A stretch of 64,000 nt of DNA. Source: Dacryopinax spathularia. Lineage: Eukaryota > Basidiomycota > Dacrymycetes > Dacrymycetales > Dacrymycetaceae. This document shows, piece by piece, positions 1-12,468 of this stretch. Below the pieces are notes generated by a model, which was given only the letters and a program-made list of their open reading frames with translations, ran no database searches and was not told the origin of the DNA. A program made the translations under genes and the position numbers. The stretch lies in assembly GCA_037974965.1 (NCBI GenBank), contig JBBPFI010000005.1:1922001-1986000 (forward strand), given 5' to 3'. Positions within the stretch are counted from its first letter, which is position 1, and every line of letters starts with the position of its first letter.

Positions 1-37
1 GCGGATTTGCAAGATCTGAGCACCATCGTATTCAACG

Positions 38-451
38 TTACGCGTCTGCAGAGGGAGAGCGCGGTGCACGATATTCAGGTTGGATGGCCGGTGCTTCGAA
101 CTCGCATCTCTGGCACGGATGATAGCCATGTTGCGTACTGACTCGAGAAATATACGAAAGTCGTCTGGCAGACGAAATATTAGTGCTTCACCGCAATCTA
201 GTGTACCGAGAGAAGGGCAGCGCAGGAAGGGGGATCTCATTTGCTGAGTCCAAGCCACACCAGGCATAAGTATACTGCCAGAACTGAGTCTTCGTCAGGG
301 AAGCATCTTCCCCGAATACGGGGGAGGCTGCGACGAGAAGCAAGTTCATCAGGAGCTCCGGCCGCGTCAGGTGCAGGGTCATCGCCATAAGTGGGCTGAG
401 ACTATTCTGGCAGCAATTCAGTGCAGTCATCCAGATGTATCGTGTGAACAA
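38..451 (-). CDS. Possible 3' end of an unknown gene
   Basis: A minus-strand reading frame opens at or before 451 and runs to about 224. A 43-nt GTACAC..CCAG intron with a CACTAAT branch-like site would join it to a second short exon ending at a TAA at 40-38. The predicted peptide contains the segment WCGLDSANEIPLPALPFSR. I recognise no domain. The 5' part is not resolved, and the 452-843 interval to the flippase stop shows no convincing gene. The alternative is random open frame: the two halves lie in different frames and are joined only by the proposed intron. Low confidence. Confidence 0.25.
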
Positions 452-843
452 CGTAAGCCTAGACGCGAATGCAGAGTCGCGGTGGAACAGGACCTGTGCT
501 CGGGCAGGAGGCGTGGGTTCTACCCCTGGTGTTGTGACTTAGATGGGTCACGTGACGTCTCCTGTTCATGACGCGTTTCGAAGGAGCGCCCGTCCGTTTC
601 AGGCGCACTTCTGGTTCACAAATTGATCGATGGCCTGGATCGTGTAAGGGTCGATTGGGTAAATCTTCGGGCAATCAGGACAGGGTCAACTGAGTAATGA
701 GAACTGCATGTGGTTGTACACCCTACTTATCGATAGATACAGCGATTATGGAGATCATCATCAGGATGTGGTGTTCGTCAGTCTGAGCACAGCCGGTTAA
801 ACATGAAGGATACAACACTGGGAGAGAAGCCTTGTACGTATTA

Positions 844-3800
844 TTATGTAGGTCGATGAGTAGGCTCTGGAGCCATAGTGGTAGGTGTTGGTTGTGGCGG
901 CGGCGTATCTCTTTTCCGGCGGGTAGACCTTCTGAGGGAGGGGAAAAGACCGGGCCCATGCCCGCTTCCCGATCGGTCCCTTCTTGGTGATGTTGCACCG
1001 TGAAGCAGACGCGATGCGAGTCCATGTGCACCCCTGTCCCGTCTTCTCCGCTCTGACATCTCTGACAGATGACTTTGCATCCGCTGTATCGCGACACCCC
1101 CTTCCTCCTGGGAGAAGTCGAATCCTCTATCCATTCCTGTCGATCGCTGCCCGGTAGACATATCCGTGCGGCTACCAGTCGCCTGGCGTTGCCGGTACAT
1201 TGATGTTGGCGGGTAATTGTGGGATGATTGTGACTGCATTCCGGGAGATCGAGGGGAAGTGGGTGGCACGGTGGAATCGAAAGAGGGTCGAGGGAAATCT
1301 GTAGCCTGTTCCGTTTCTGTTGCGGGCTGATCTGCGCCTTCGGGCGGTTGGCGGTGCCGTAACTCCTCCTGTCCGGTCATAGCCTCGGCCCTCAGGCGAC
1401 CGCCCAAACGAGGATCGTTTTTGATGTCGATCTCCGGGTGGAAGGCGCGGATTTGTCGGAGAATAAGGATATCGTCGGGCATGTAAACCTCGCTGATCGC
1501 CTTCCACAGGTATCGGGGCAGCATGGCCAGGAGGAAAGTGAGAAGCAGACCGAACCAGAAGTAGGCCGAGGGGAAGAGGAAAACGTCGTTACCATAAACA
1601 AAGGTGAAGAAACTGCTTGGGGGAATGACGTTGTAAATGATGGTGTAGAGCCAGCAGAGGATGGGGCCGACCAAGACGGCGAACCAGACCCAACCAGACC
1701 AGGCAAAGGTGTTGATGCCGTTGTACAGGTTGACGGCCAAGACGCAGGAAAGGACCATCACCTGCGTACCCAATTAGTCGCGAAACACGTGAAGAACTAC
1801 GCCTACGTACCGTGGAGAACTCGTACATGTCGATATCCCAGCCGTCTTTCCTGGCTGAAGTGCTGGCATACGCATACTGTATGAAGAAGTAGATCACAAT
1901 GGACTGATAGACGGCTTCGAACATATAGACCGTGAAGCGCCATGTGCCGAACCAGCGTCCTTCACGCCCGTAGCGGTAGAGTTCGGGTAAGGCGACCAGA
2001 ATATCATCGTCGATGTTCCTGTCAAAGATACCGATGGCGATGACGGGGCAGAGCGACCAGAAGACGTTCCAGAACAGCAGGTAGGTATACTCGAACACGC
2101 TATCCATGATGTCAGATGGGGTCATTATTCAGGAATCGGTGCACGTACTATGTCGTACTCCAAGCGCAGTAGATCTGGAACCAGAAGAGCACTCCAATAG
2201 CGACAATGTTCTTGTAGAAGAAGTTCAAGATCCTACACCACAACATCAGACCCATGTCCACGTCGCATAGCAGGGAGACTCACATGTTCGAGTTGCGCAC
2301 ATACGACCAATGCCCATGCACAAACAGCAACCGGGTCAAGAACCTAAATTGTGCAATGGCATAATCCGACGAGTTGACCGCCTGCAGACCCTCTTCACCC
2401 GTAATGCCAACCCCAACGTCCGCAGCCTGGATCATGCTGACGTCGTTAGCGCCATCACCAATAGCGAGGCACATGCTGCCCAAGCCGTCCTTCACGAGGC
2501 GGACGATCTCGGCTTTCTGCTTGGGAGAAACACGGCAGCAGACGACGGCTTCGCACCGCGTCGACACTTGGAGGAGCATCGCTTTGCTGTAATCTTCCCA
2601 GAGCGCTTCGGCCAAGCCGGAACCGTCAATGACCAGGCTGTACCCGCCGGGCTTGTTGCCGTTGTCTGGACCGACTAAGCTAGAGACGCCGGTGTTGAAC
2701 CTCCGCAAACGGCCACCGTCGTACCCCTGCGCACCGGAGGGAGACAAGGGCGAGCGCGGCTCCTGATGACTGTGCTGACTCCTGCGGGACGAGATCCGCC
2801 TCAACAAGTCCGGTCGACGATTCCTAGCCTCCAGTTCTTCGGGCGGAATGACCTCGGGATGATGTTCCTCGATCTTCTCCTCAGCGAAGAACTCGTCCGC
2901 CGCCCCCCGAAGCTGGTCATACACCGGCGTCCGATCCGGGTCGCCCTGCGTCCCCTTGACGATAATGAGGTTCGCGTCCTTCGCGAGCAAGTTCGTCGAG
3001 TACCCGATGGAGATAGCCGTCTCGAGTTTGTCCCCCGTAGCGACCCAAACCTTGATCCCGGCCCGTTTCAGGTCGGCAATCGCTTCCGGTACGCCGTCCT
3101 GCAGTTTATCCTCGATCGCCGTCGCGCCCAACAGCTGCAGGTTCTGCTCGAGCTTGGAAGAGACCTCCTCGATCTTGTCGTCCCTGTCTTCGAGCGCGAC
3201 TTCGGCCTCGTGGTACTCCCTGCTCCAGGCATCGTATTCCTGCTCATCCAGGACCCTGTACGCAAGGCAGAGCGTCCTCAGCCCCAAGCTGGCAAAATAC
3301 TGCAAGTGCACGTCCGTCTTCTGCCGCAGCTCGCGCTGGGACTGGTCTTTGGCCAAGCGCTCGAAGATGATGTTGTCTGCGCCTTTGCACAGCAGGAGGA
3401 GTCGGTGGTCCTCCCCGTCTATGCGCCGGATGACGACGCTCATCCTTTTCCTCGCAGAAGTGAACTCGAGCACGTTGAGCAGCTCGTACCGCTCGGGCTC
3501 GGGCGAGTAGGGCGTCTGCAGGCGGAGGACCTCCTTGTCCCTGCCCTTGAAGATGAACCCTACGTCCGCGGCAGCTTGAACCAAAGCGGCCTCATCAGGA
3601 CTCTGAGCCTTGTACTCTAGCTTGCCGTTCTCGTCCTCCCCCGCCAGAACCGTATGACACAGCCCCAAAACATCAAAGAACCCAATCAAGGACTGGGCGA
3701 GCGGACTGTCCTTCTCCCTCAGGTCGGCGTCCAAGTCCGGGTCAGAGAACCGAGCGAGGACCTCAGCGGGGAGCTTGGTCGCGCTCTGATCGGAGGAAGA

Positions 3801-5791
3801 CTGGGAGGACGTGTCGAGCGACTTGGCCTTCGCTTTTGCGCGTTTCTCTTCGTCGGATTCTTCGGGCTCGCCTTTGTAGATCTTGCCACCGATCGAGCAT
3901 TGGCGGAAGATCATCTTGTTCTGCGCGCATGCGCGTCAGCAACACTACTACTACACCATATCCAAAAAAAAAGGAGGACATGCGTACCTGCGTGAGCGTG
4001 CCCGTCTTGTCGCTCATAACATACTCGATCTGCCCCAGATCATCGGACAAATTCCAGCTCCTCGCAAGTGTAGCCGAGTCCGTCTTCTCATACCAAATTT
4101 CCTTATCGAAATAAATGAACGCCGCCTGACACGTCCTCACAAACTCGATCGAGATATAAAGCGAGATCGGGATGACGTTCTGGAACGTGATCAAAGCTTG
4201 GAAGAACGTGATGAGCCCGTTGATGTTCGGGTTGTCCCCGGAGCGGTTGTCGTCGTAGAGCCAATAAGCGCCTTCGGGCTGCTGACGCTTCTCGATCGCG
4301 CTGTCTGCTATTGCGCACACGACGGAGATGACGGCGAGCAGGACGAGGTTGACGATCACTTGCGGGTTCATTTGCCGCTCGACTTTCGAGCGCTTGGAGG
4401 GTGTGCCGCCCGAGTTGAGCATGATCTTCGTGTCTAGTCCGGTGTACAGGACGACGCCGATCACCCATTCCGTGTTGCGCAGGACTGTACCCCGGAGGAG
4501 ACACATCTGCGCGTCGACGGGGTGCTTGACGTGCCCCGCGCCTTCTTCGCCGTGCATCACCACCGCCGCGTTCAGCTTGTACATATCGACATGCGGCGCC
4601 TCGGCCTCGATGCGAAACTGCGCCAAGGCACACTCATGCGCATTCCTGAGATGGGTGAGCTCTTCCACCGCGTGCCGCGACTTCAGGTTCGTCTCCCCGT
4701 CAAGGTTCTTCGTCTCGACAAAAGCGACGTTCTCGGGCTCGCTCGTAGCGCAGATAACGATGTCCGCGGGCACGGACTCGTTGTTCCGGATCTTGACGAA
4801 CGCGCCGACGGGGACGTCTTCCCACACCGCGCGGCCGAAATGCGGTACGCTGGCGGAGGCCGTGCTGGCAGTATCGGGCTCGTCGCCGTTATCGTCCTGC
4901 CCTCCTGGCGGGGGTTGGCCGTTCCCGGCTTCTTTACCGTTGACCTTCGGGTTCCGCTGGCCGGGCATGGTACCGGGCGCGTCTTGGCCGGTCTTCTCCT
5001 GCTCCTCTCGGACCCGCTGTGCGTGCTCACTGCGCTGTGTTACGACCCGCCGCAGCTCCTTCTCGTCCTCGGCAATCTTCTCCTCGTCAATCACCTTCTT
5101 CTTCCTCCACGGCAACGGGATCCTGTACGTCCTAGCCTTGCGGCCCATCACGTTAGGGTTGACATAATTCCCGCCGGTGAGGATATGCGTAGGGGATTGA
5201 TTGACGTGCCGGTCGGATTGATGGCGCTTGACGTCTTCGTACCCGTCTTTGAGGGCTGTGATCGCGAGCACTACGATGAGCGGGAGGATGACGAGGCCGG
5301 GTGAGATGGTCGCGAACTTTGGGAAGAACTGGAGGATATCGATACCCAGGAAGAAGCTGCGCATATATTGTCAACAAGCTGTCTCTCTCTCTCCTGGCAC
5401 CACCTGGCAGCCCCTTCGCGCGGGTAGTCGGGTCAGAGGTGGTAGAAAATAACACGCACATATTGGCTATCCGCCTAAACTGCTCCAACAAGTTCCTCGG
5501 CAAGAACGTAATCAACGAATACTTGCTCGTGACGACCTGGTTCGTATTGTACACACACTCCTTCTTGACCTTCCCCTTGCCCTTATGCTCATAACACTCA
5601 TCCGGCAGGTTCTCATTGATGTACACCGTCCGCGGACCGGAGGGGCGGGGCTTGGAGCTGAAGAGTCGCTCGATGAGCCGTTCGGCGCTGAGGTCGGAGA
5701 GCCGGTGTAGGAAGGAGGAGGATTTGGTTCGGGATTTGGGGGTGGCGGGGGCTTTGGCTTTGGACTTGGATTTGTTGGAGGAGCGGGCCAT
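844..5791 (-). CDS. P4-type phospholipid-translocating ATPase (Dnf-like flippase)
   Basis: A complete multi-exon gene. P4-ATPases flip phospholipids to the cytosolic leaflet of plasma or endosomal membranes, usually with a Cdc50-type partner. Exons read as 5791-5460, 5356-3988, 3920-2284, a short exon near 2.2 kb, one near 2.1-1.8 kb, and a last exon ending at 844; about 1,540 residues in all. The basic N-terminus precedes ENLPDECYEHKGKGKV and the first membrane pair. The actuator motif DGETNLK is present. Exon 2 ends with the phosphorylation motif DKTGTLTQ, so the catalytic Asp is near residue 560. Exon 3 starts NKMIFRQCSIGGKIY and carries GDGANDVSMIQ near residue 1055. The last exons hold the remaining membrane segments (FEYTYLLFWN, FAWSGWVWFAVLVGPILCW) and a long Ser/Thr/Arg-rich cytosolic tail. 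The length is close to yeast Dnf1/Dnf2. Substrate and membrane are inferred from the family only. Confidence 0.95.
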
Positions 5792-7235
5792 CGTTGTTGC
5801 TGTATCCCGAGATTGACAGGGTGGAGGTTGGGAGAGGCCGTCGAGTAGACACCGGCGGAGGAGTCGCTTGCGCGACTAGTACAGGTCGGAGGGAGGGAAG
5901 GGAGGGGACAAGGAGGGAGGGGAGGGAGGAGGTCGTATGCGGCAAAGAGAGTGGAGAAGGCGATGTCGATGCTTGCCTGTCAATTTGGGCACGACGGCTG
6001 ACGGCGCGACTCGCTGACGGCTGAGGGCTGAGGGCTGAGCTGGCTGAGAGCCGACTGGATAGACGGATGTAGGGGATTGCAGCGTTTGTCAGTCCGGGTG
6101 AGTCGTCCGAGGTGATGTAAGCCAGGCGTGCAGGGGTTTGGTGGGGATCGATTAGGCCTGAGTAACTGAGACTGAGGGTGGCGTGCTGTACCTTCAATTA
6201 CTTGCGATGTCGGTGTACAAGGTCTTACGGAGCAGAGCAGGAATAGTGGAGGGAAAAGGGGAGGAGGATAATACACGCCAGCCAACCGGACGGACAGCTC
6301 GGACGAGGGACGAGGGACGAGGTAGGGCGTGCGTGCTGCTGCTGCAGGCTGGAGGCGGTGGGCGGTGGGCTGTGAGCTGTACACACACAGCGGATGATCC
6401 CCTGGGCGAGAAGACAGCGCGCTCGCTATGTCATCCATCAGCCCACGCCCTCAGGGAGCGAACCCGAACACCGGGGGTTCCGCGAAAGGACGGCGGGCGA
6501 TGAGCCGCGCCCCGTGCGTCACTCGTGCTTACTTCATCTGGCTTCTCAAACAGAAGCGACGCGTCTTTCGGCTTCTTTGGATCTTTGGCTGGGCGTGGGC
6601 GATACCGCCCGATTTTGAGGGGAATTGCCTCTTTCGTTCTGCCTTATCCACTCTTTAATGCACCACCAACAGAACTCCAACGATGGTCAGATAATGATCA
6701 TCCATAACATCATTACTCCAACAATCCGCTGTTTTGCACCTTCTAACCTTGAAACTGCACACACAAGGAGTCAGCACCCGGATCAATTACAACTCCGATC
6801 CAACACACGCCTTTGCTGACACGCACCCGATCCTCGCGTACACAATTTCTCGCGCCGAACACGCCCGGCCTTTCGGCACCGCCCACACCTACGGTGGGTA
6901 TGAGGTGCCAGCTCTACATGGCTCCGCGTCTTGCCTCCGTGCTGTTGTCCACCCTCCCACGCTGCACAGGTTGATAAGACCCTTTCGAACTCCGACGCGA
7001 ACGGGCGCCTAGTTTTCAAATATCGACGACCACTACTACTTCCTATCACTTTGCATTCTGCTTTCCTAATATCCGTCTACTCTGGTCTGTCTCGGTAGGT
7101 CGTCGTCATTGAAACTCGTGTCGTTTGGAGCGCGCGGTAGGTTCTGCCCCGACCTGCAGGGGTCAACAGTGCCGTGGATCGCCGTGCACTTTACCGCCAC
7201 CCTCCTGCTGCTTGTCTCGACACGTCACCGCAGAC
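5792..7235. promoter_or_regulatory. Intergenic region between divergent genes
   Basis: About 1.4 kb separates the flippase start (minus) from the unknown gene starting at 7236 (plus). I find no coding exon in it. The stretch at about 5890-5940 is strongly G-rich and purine-biased on the plus strand, with several runs of three or four G. The interval probably carries both promoters and 5' leaders, but I cannot place a TATA box or start site with confidence. Confidence 0.4.
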
Positions 7236-9797
7236 ATGGAATTTCCACCTCGATCTCCTGTCTATCAACAACTCGCCAACTTCGCTTCTGGGCTTGAATA
7301 CGGCGGATTTGAACTGCGCCCCACACAGCCGCTCCGACCTGCCGCAGCACACCGCAGCACCGATACCGCGCTAACCGTCACCCGCAACTCTGTCCTGTCT
7401 GCGCAGAAACTGTCGACTGACGAGGCCAATGACGTGGATACTGCTTATCCTTCTCATCTCGCTGGCGCCGCTGTGGACTCCCAGGACAGTGAAGATTTCC
7501 GGTGCCACACCCGCACGCTTCGAGGGCTTTCTCCCTATGGTTCCCGCCCTGCTGAATCCATTAAGACGGACCTGCGGGAGACCATGTGCAAGCTTTTAGC
7601 CGAAGGTCATCGCCTTCCCGCTAATCAACGTCGTACGCATCAGCTCGTACCGCTGATGGCTTCTGGCTTGTCTACTAACTCGTCCTGCAGGGGATCTACT
7701 CAATACGGCTGTAGACACACTCTTTGATTGGTATCAGTCGCCAGTGCACCAACCCATCATATCTACACATTCTTCCATCTCATCTGAGATGAGCAAAATC
7801 CTACACCCCCATCATCCATCCTGGCCAGGGCACAGCGGTGCAAGGTTGGCCCCACCTGAGCTGGATAGTGTTGATCCTGTTCAGAAACTGAACACTCTGG
7901 CGAAGGATTTCGTCCAATCAGTATACGGCACATTGTTCGCTCACCTCCAGAAGCCTGAGTCAGTGAACGCCCGCTCCGCGATTTCCCAGCCAATTGCGCC
8001 GAAGTCCGCCATCTCGTTGCCAAGTGATCTCGACCCATGCCCTGGCAATAACACTCGCGCGGCCATAGCCAGCTCCTTCACCGCCCTCCGCTCTGGCCAA
8101 AGCGAGACAGCCTACTCCGCCATGCCTCAGCAACTGACCCCTCCCTTCCAGCTTGTGACGCCTACGTCACCCTCAATTGGCCACAGGACAGTCCCAACTC
8201 TTCTTCCTACAACTACCAACAGCAAATCGCTTGCTTCCGCCCCTCAGAGACCGCTTTCTCCCGCAGCTTCAGATCCTCCGAGTAACGCTCCTGGTTATCA
8301 GGAACCGTCTCCATCGTCTCTGCCCGTGTTGTCCACGGGAGGATTTCAGACGACTGCTGACTTTGGCGAGAGTTTCAGTGTACTGGATGGTGTCGCCATT
8401 GCGGTATGGGGCACAGGGACATATCCCCAATCGATTGCAGCACAATATCCCGCTAACCCCACCATCCCTGGAAGAATGTCGGATCGCCCGCTGGAATACA
8501 TGAACAGAGATACTCACGCACTGCTGTTGCGCAGAGATCTCTATGCATGGATGAGTACGTCACATTATTCCTGCTTGAGTATGACCTTATGCCCTCCAGT
8601 GGACTCTCCTTTGAAGGGCTATGTTATGTGGAAAGACCTTCCCGCCGTCCTTCTTCTCCATGGTTGCAAGATTGTCGGCTTCAGCCGGCTGCTTCCCCTT
8701 CCAGGAACGGCCGTGCACCCATATCAGACACAGAGTGTGCAAGTCTGGATTCTGGCACGCAACATCTGGGAACGCCGGACCCGTATTGTTTCCCTGACCT
8801 CAGGTTGGTCATCAATTTCGCGTGTAATCTGAGTTTGACCCTTGAATGGCCAGAGGAACAGACGCACGCAGATCCACCCCTGCTTGAGTACGAGAACAAT
8901 GGCCCTCTCTTGCGGGCTTCCCACTTTCGGCAGCTGCTCCCTGCGTGCTTGCTGGACGAACCCGCCACCCTAAAGGAATTCGATCTTTCTGCTCCTTCAC
9001 CAGACTGGCGTGCCGTCTACTCTAAGAAGCCGATTCCTAGAAACCACCGCAAGTGCAAGGACAGGCAAGGGAACACTTCCATGCCTCAGCCAAGCACCGT
9101 TCCCACTTTGTCGGCGTTCTCAACCAACCATGCTCCGTTGTCTGCAACGAGCATACCTCTTAGACTTCCACTGCCACAGCGCTCTTCCTTGTCTCCAGTC
9201 GATCCTCCTGCAACCCTCAGTCTGCAAGCACGAATCAACGAAGATCCTTCTGCGAACCATGTACCACCTTCTGACGATATCCCAACTAGGCGACCGAGCT
9301 CTATCGAGTTCTCCAGTGATTCCCACGCCGCCGCCATACCATGCCACGACCAACCGGGCCTGAGCTCTAGAACCGATTTGGTCGGCAATGCATATGCACT
9401 CCAACCCGGTCACTCGCCATCGACACTCACCATACGCCCTCAATGCACGCCGTTGCAGACCCCTTTAGATGACCTTGTCCCCCCTTCCCCTTGCAGTTCT
9501 CCTTGTTCACCCATGGCACCCTCTACCGAGCTCTTGGACAGCTCTACATCTCCAGGCAACCGTGCCTCCATCGATATCCGTGCAACTACCAGCGCTCCTG
9601 TAACAGCAAAGTCGACGCAAATATCCCAACAAACCGCTGGAAATAGCCGCAAGCGCCCCGCACCTCTTCCCCACGCGGACCGCAGCGCCGCTCCAAAGCC
9701 TAACAAAAGATCAAAGTCAAGTGGTTCATCGTTCCATACTTCCCCTCCCACGTTTCTAGTCAAGTGCGAACCAGAGGCGGACAAAGCTCTCGAGTGA
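7236..9797 (+). CDS. Unknown 793-residue protein, Ser/Pro-rich with basic C-terminus
   Basis: Four exons fit in phase: 7236-7605, 7691-8554, 8600-8803 and 8854-9797, giving 793 residues. The first intron carries a CTACTAAC branch site before TGCAG; a donor at 7627 is also in phase. The start MEFPPRSPVYQQLANF is the first good ATG. The N-terminal third and C-terminal half are low-complexity, rich in Ser, Pro and Thr. The centre has an ordered-looking patch around PLKGYVMWKDLPAVLLLHG followed by RNIWERRTRI. The tail is basic (SRKRPAPL, KPNKRSK), which suggests nuclear location. I considered a homeodomain mating-type protein, but no helix-3 WFxNxR motif is visible. Function unknown. Confidence 0.7.
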
Positions 9798-10229
9798 TCT
9801 TCCGGATTGGACTCTCATGCGAAGTAGAATGTACGCCAGCTAGGCCTCATATATCCTTCTCTGTGCTCATCATCTGATTGCTCATTTCAGCACTTTCGTA
9901 GCCTCTATCATGTACACCCCCCCTCCCCTCTCCCCTTCAGTTTCTCAGCCTCACTCGTCCCGCCTTCTCTCTATAACTCTTTGTATCTCGAGCACTACAA
10001 CTTGTCTCACGTAAACAATTTACTCATTCCCTGTGTTCGTGCTTTGTCCCGCTCTCGTGCTCTCGATTGAGCTACTCCAACCTGTACCCTTGCTTCACGT
10101 TTTAATCCGCATCGGGGCTGTCTACAGCAAAACCGCCTACCATTTTCTGCTCATCCGCAAAGGCCACGTCCATCTGTGCTCCCTGGGGTCCGTCTGTAAT
10201 GGCATGGCCACCACGCAAAGACGTACTTA

Positions 10230-12128
10230 GTCCGTCTACGCCTTCTCGCTGGTCGGTCTCCAGAATGATATAGTCCGTCTACAAACACAACCGGTCGTTC
10301 TACAACGAGCTGGTCAGCCTGCATCAGCCATGGTCCGTCTACAATCATATCGTCCGTCTACGCCTTCTCGCTGGTCGGTCTACAGAATGATCAGGTCCAT
10401 CTACAAACACAACCGGTCGTTTTACAACGAGCTGGTCAGCCTGCATCAGCCATGGTCCGTCTACGAACGCAGCCCGCTGTTCCACAACGAGCTGGTCAGC
10501 CTGCATCAGCCAGGGTCGGTCTACAATCATATCGTCCGTCTACGCTTCTCACTGGTCGGTCTACAGAATGATCAGGTCTGTCTACAAACACAACCGGTCG
10601 TTTTACAACGAGCTGGTCAGCCTGCATCAGCCATGGTCCGTCTACAAACACAACCGGTCGTTCTACAACGAGCTGGTCAGCCTGCATCAGCCATGGTCCG
10701 TCTACAAACGCAGCCCGCTGTTCCACAACGAGCTGGTCAGCCTGCATCAGCCAGGGTCGGTCTACAATCATATCGTCCGTCTACGCTTCTCACTGGTCGG
10801 TCTACAGAATGATATGGTCCGTCTACAAACACAACCGGTCGTTCTACAACGAGCTGGTCAGCCTGCATCAGCCATGGTCCGTCTACAAACACAACCGGTC
10901 GTTCTACAACGAGCTGGTCAGCCTGCATCAGCCAGGGTCGGTCTACAATCATATCGTCTGTCTACGCTTCTCGCTGGTCGGTCTACAGAATGGCATGGTC
11001 CGTCTACAAACACAACCGGTCGTTCTACAACGAGCTGGTCAGCCTGCATCAGCCATGGTCCGTCTACAATCATATCGTCCGTCTACGCCTTCTCGCTGGT
11101 CGGTCTACAGAATGATCAGGTCTGTCTACAAACACAACCGGTCGTTTTACAACGAGCTGGTCAGCCTGCATCAGCCATGGTCCGTCTACAAACACAACCG
11201 GTCGTTCTACAACGAGCTGGTCAGCCTGCATCAGCCATGGTCCGTCTACAAACGCAGCCCGCTGTTCCACAACGAGCTGGTCAGCCTGCATCAGCCAGGG
11301 TCGGTCTACAATCATATCGTCCGTCTACGCTTCTCACTGGTCGGTCTACAAAATAACATGGTCCGTCTACAAACACAACCGGTCGTTCTACAACGAGCTG
11401 GTCAGCCTGCATCAGCCATGGTCCGTCTACAATCATATCGTCCATCTACGCTTCTCACAGGTCGTCTACAGAATGATATGGTCCGTCTACAAACGCAGCC
11501 CGCTGTTCCACAACGAGCTGGTCAGCCTGCATCAGCCATGGCCCGTCTACAATCATATCGTCCGTCTACGCTTCTCACTGGTCGGTCTACAGAATGATCA
11601 GGTCTGTCTACAAACACAACCGGTCGTTTTACAACGAGCTGGTCAGCCTGCATCAGCCATGGTCCGTCTACAAACACAACCGGTCGTTCTACAACGAGCT
11701 GGTCAGCCTGCATCAGCCAGGGTCGGTCTACAATCATATCGTCTGTCTACACTTCTCGCTGGTCGGTCTACAGAATGGCATGGTCCGTCTACAAACACAA
11801 CCGGTCGTTCTACAACGAGCTGGTCAGCCTGCATCAGCCATGGTCCGTCTACAATCATATCGTCCGTCTACGCCTTCTCGCTGGTCGGTCTACAGAATGA
11901 TCAGGTCTGTCTACAAACACAACCGGTCGTTTTACAACGAGCTGGTCAGCCTGCATCAGCCATGGTCCGTCTACAAACACAACCGGTCGTTCTACAACGA
12001 GCTGGTCAGCCTGCATCAGCCAGGGTCGGTCTACAATCATATCGTCTGTCTACACTTCTCGCTGGTCGGTCTACAGAATGGCATGGTCCGTCTACAAACG
12101 CAGCCCGTTGTTCCACAACGAGCTGGTC
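10230..12128. repeat. Large minisatellite, 60-bp unit with higher-order structure
   Basis: About 1.9 kb of tandem repeat. The commonest 60-bp unit falls into three related 20-mers: TGGTCCGTCTACAAACACAA, CCGGTCGTTCTACAACGAGC and TGGTCAGCCTGCATCAGCCA. It alternates with a second kind of block containing CTGGTCGGTCTACAGAATGA. Groups of blocks recur as higher-order units of roughly 240 bp. Because the unit is a multiple of three and poor in stop triplets, several frames on both strands are open for long stretches. These frames start and stop arbitrarily, so I treat the array as non-coding. It lies between the unknown gene at 7.2-9.8 kb and the F-box-like gene at 12.5 kb. Confidence 0.95.
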
Positions 12129-12468
12129 TCGGTTGGCAACGCGTCAGTGTATGATTGGCTGGCCAGTCTAGATTAACAACGGATCCGTCTATTCTCGTAA
12201 GCGCTTCCTGCACGATCCACCGGTCTCACAGACTACGCCGCTTCCATGCGTCACTTTGGGTGGCCGATGGCTCCGCGACAGTACGATGATAGCAGGGCGT
12301 CCTCGCCGTGTGTCCTATCTCTACGCGCTTCCATCAACTGTTTCGCGGAGACGTTCTGGTCATAACAAGAAGCGTCATGTCTTGATAGAGAAAAGGCCCA
12401 TCTCAGCGCGGCGTCCAACGCGCTCCCCTATCAGAGAATTCCTCCACAGCTGGACGATGTACCCATGT

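Noticed and set aside
7236-9797. A homeodomain mating-type transcription factor.
   Set aside because: QVWILARNIWERRTRI looks superficially like homeodomain helix 3, but the preceding helices and the WFxNxR core are missing.
10230-12128. A CRISPR array, because of regular repeats.
   Set aside because: The DNA is eukaryotic, units run head to tail without unique spacers, and spacer-like parts are themselves repeats.
10330-12171. Several long open frames inside the minisatellite taken as genes.
   Set aside because: They overlap one another in different frames and on both strands, start and end arbitrarily, and simply mirror the repeat unit.
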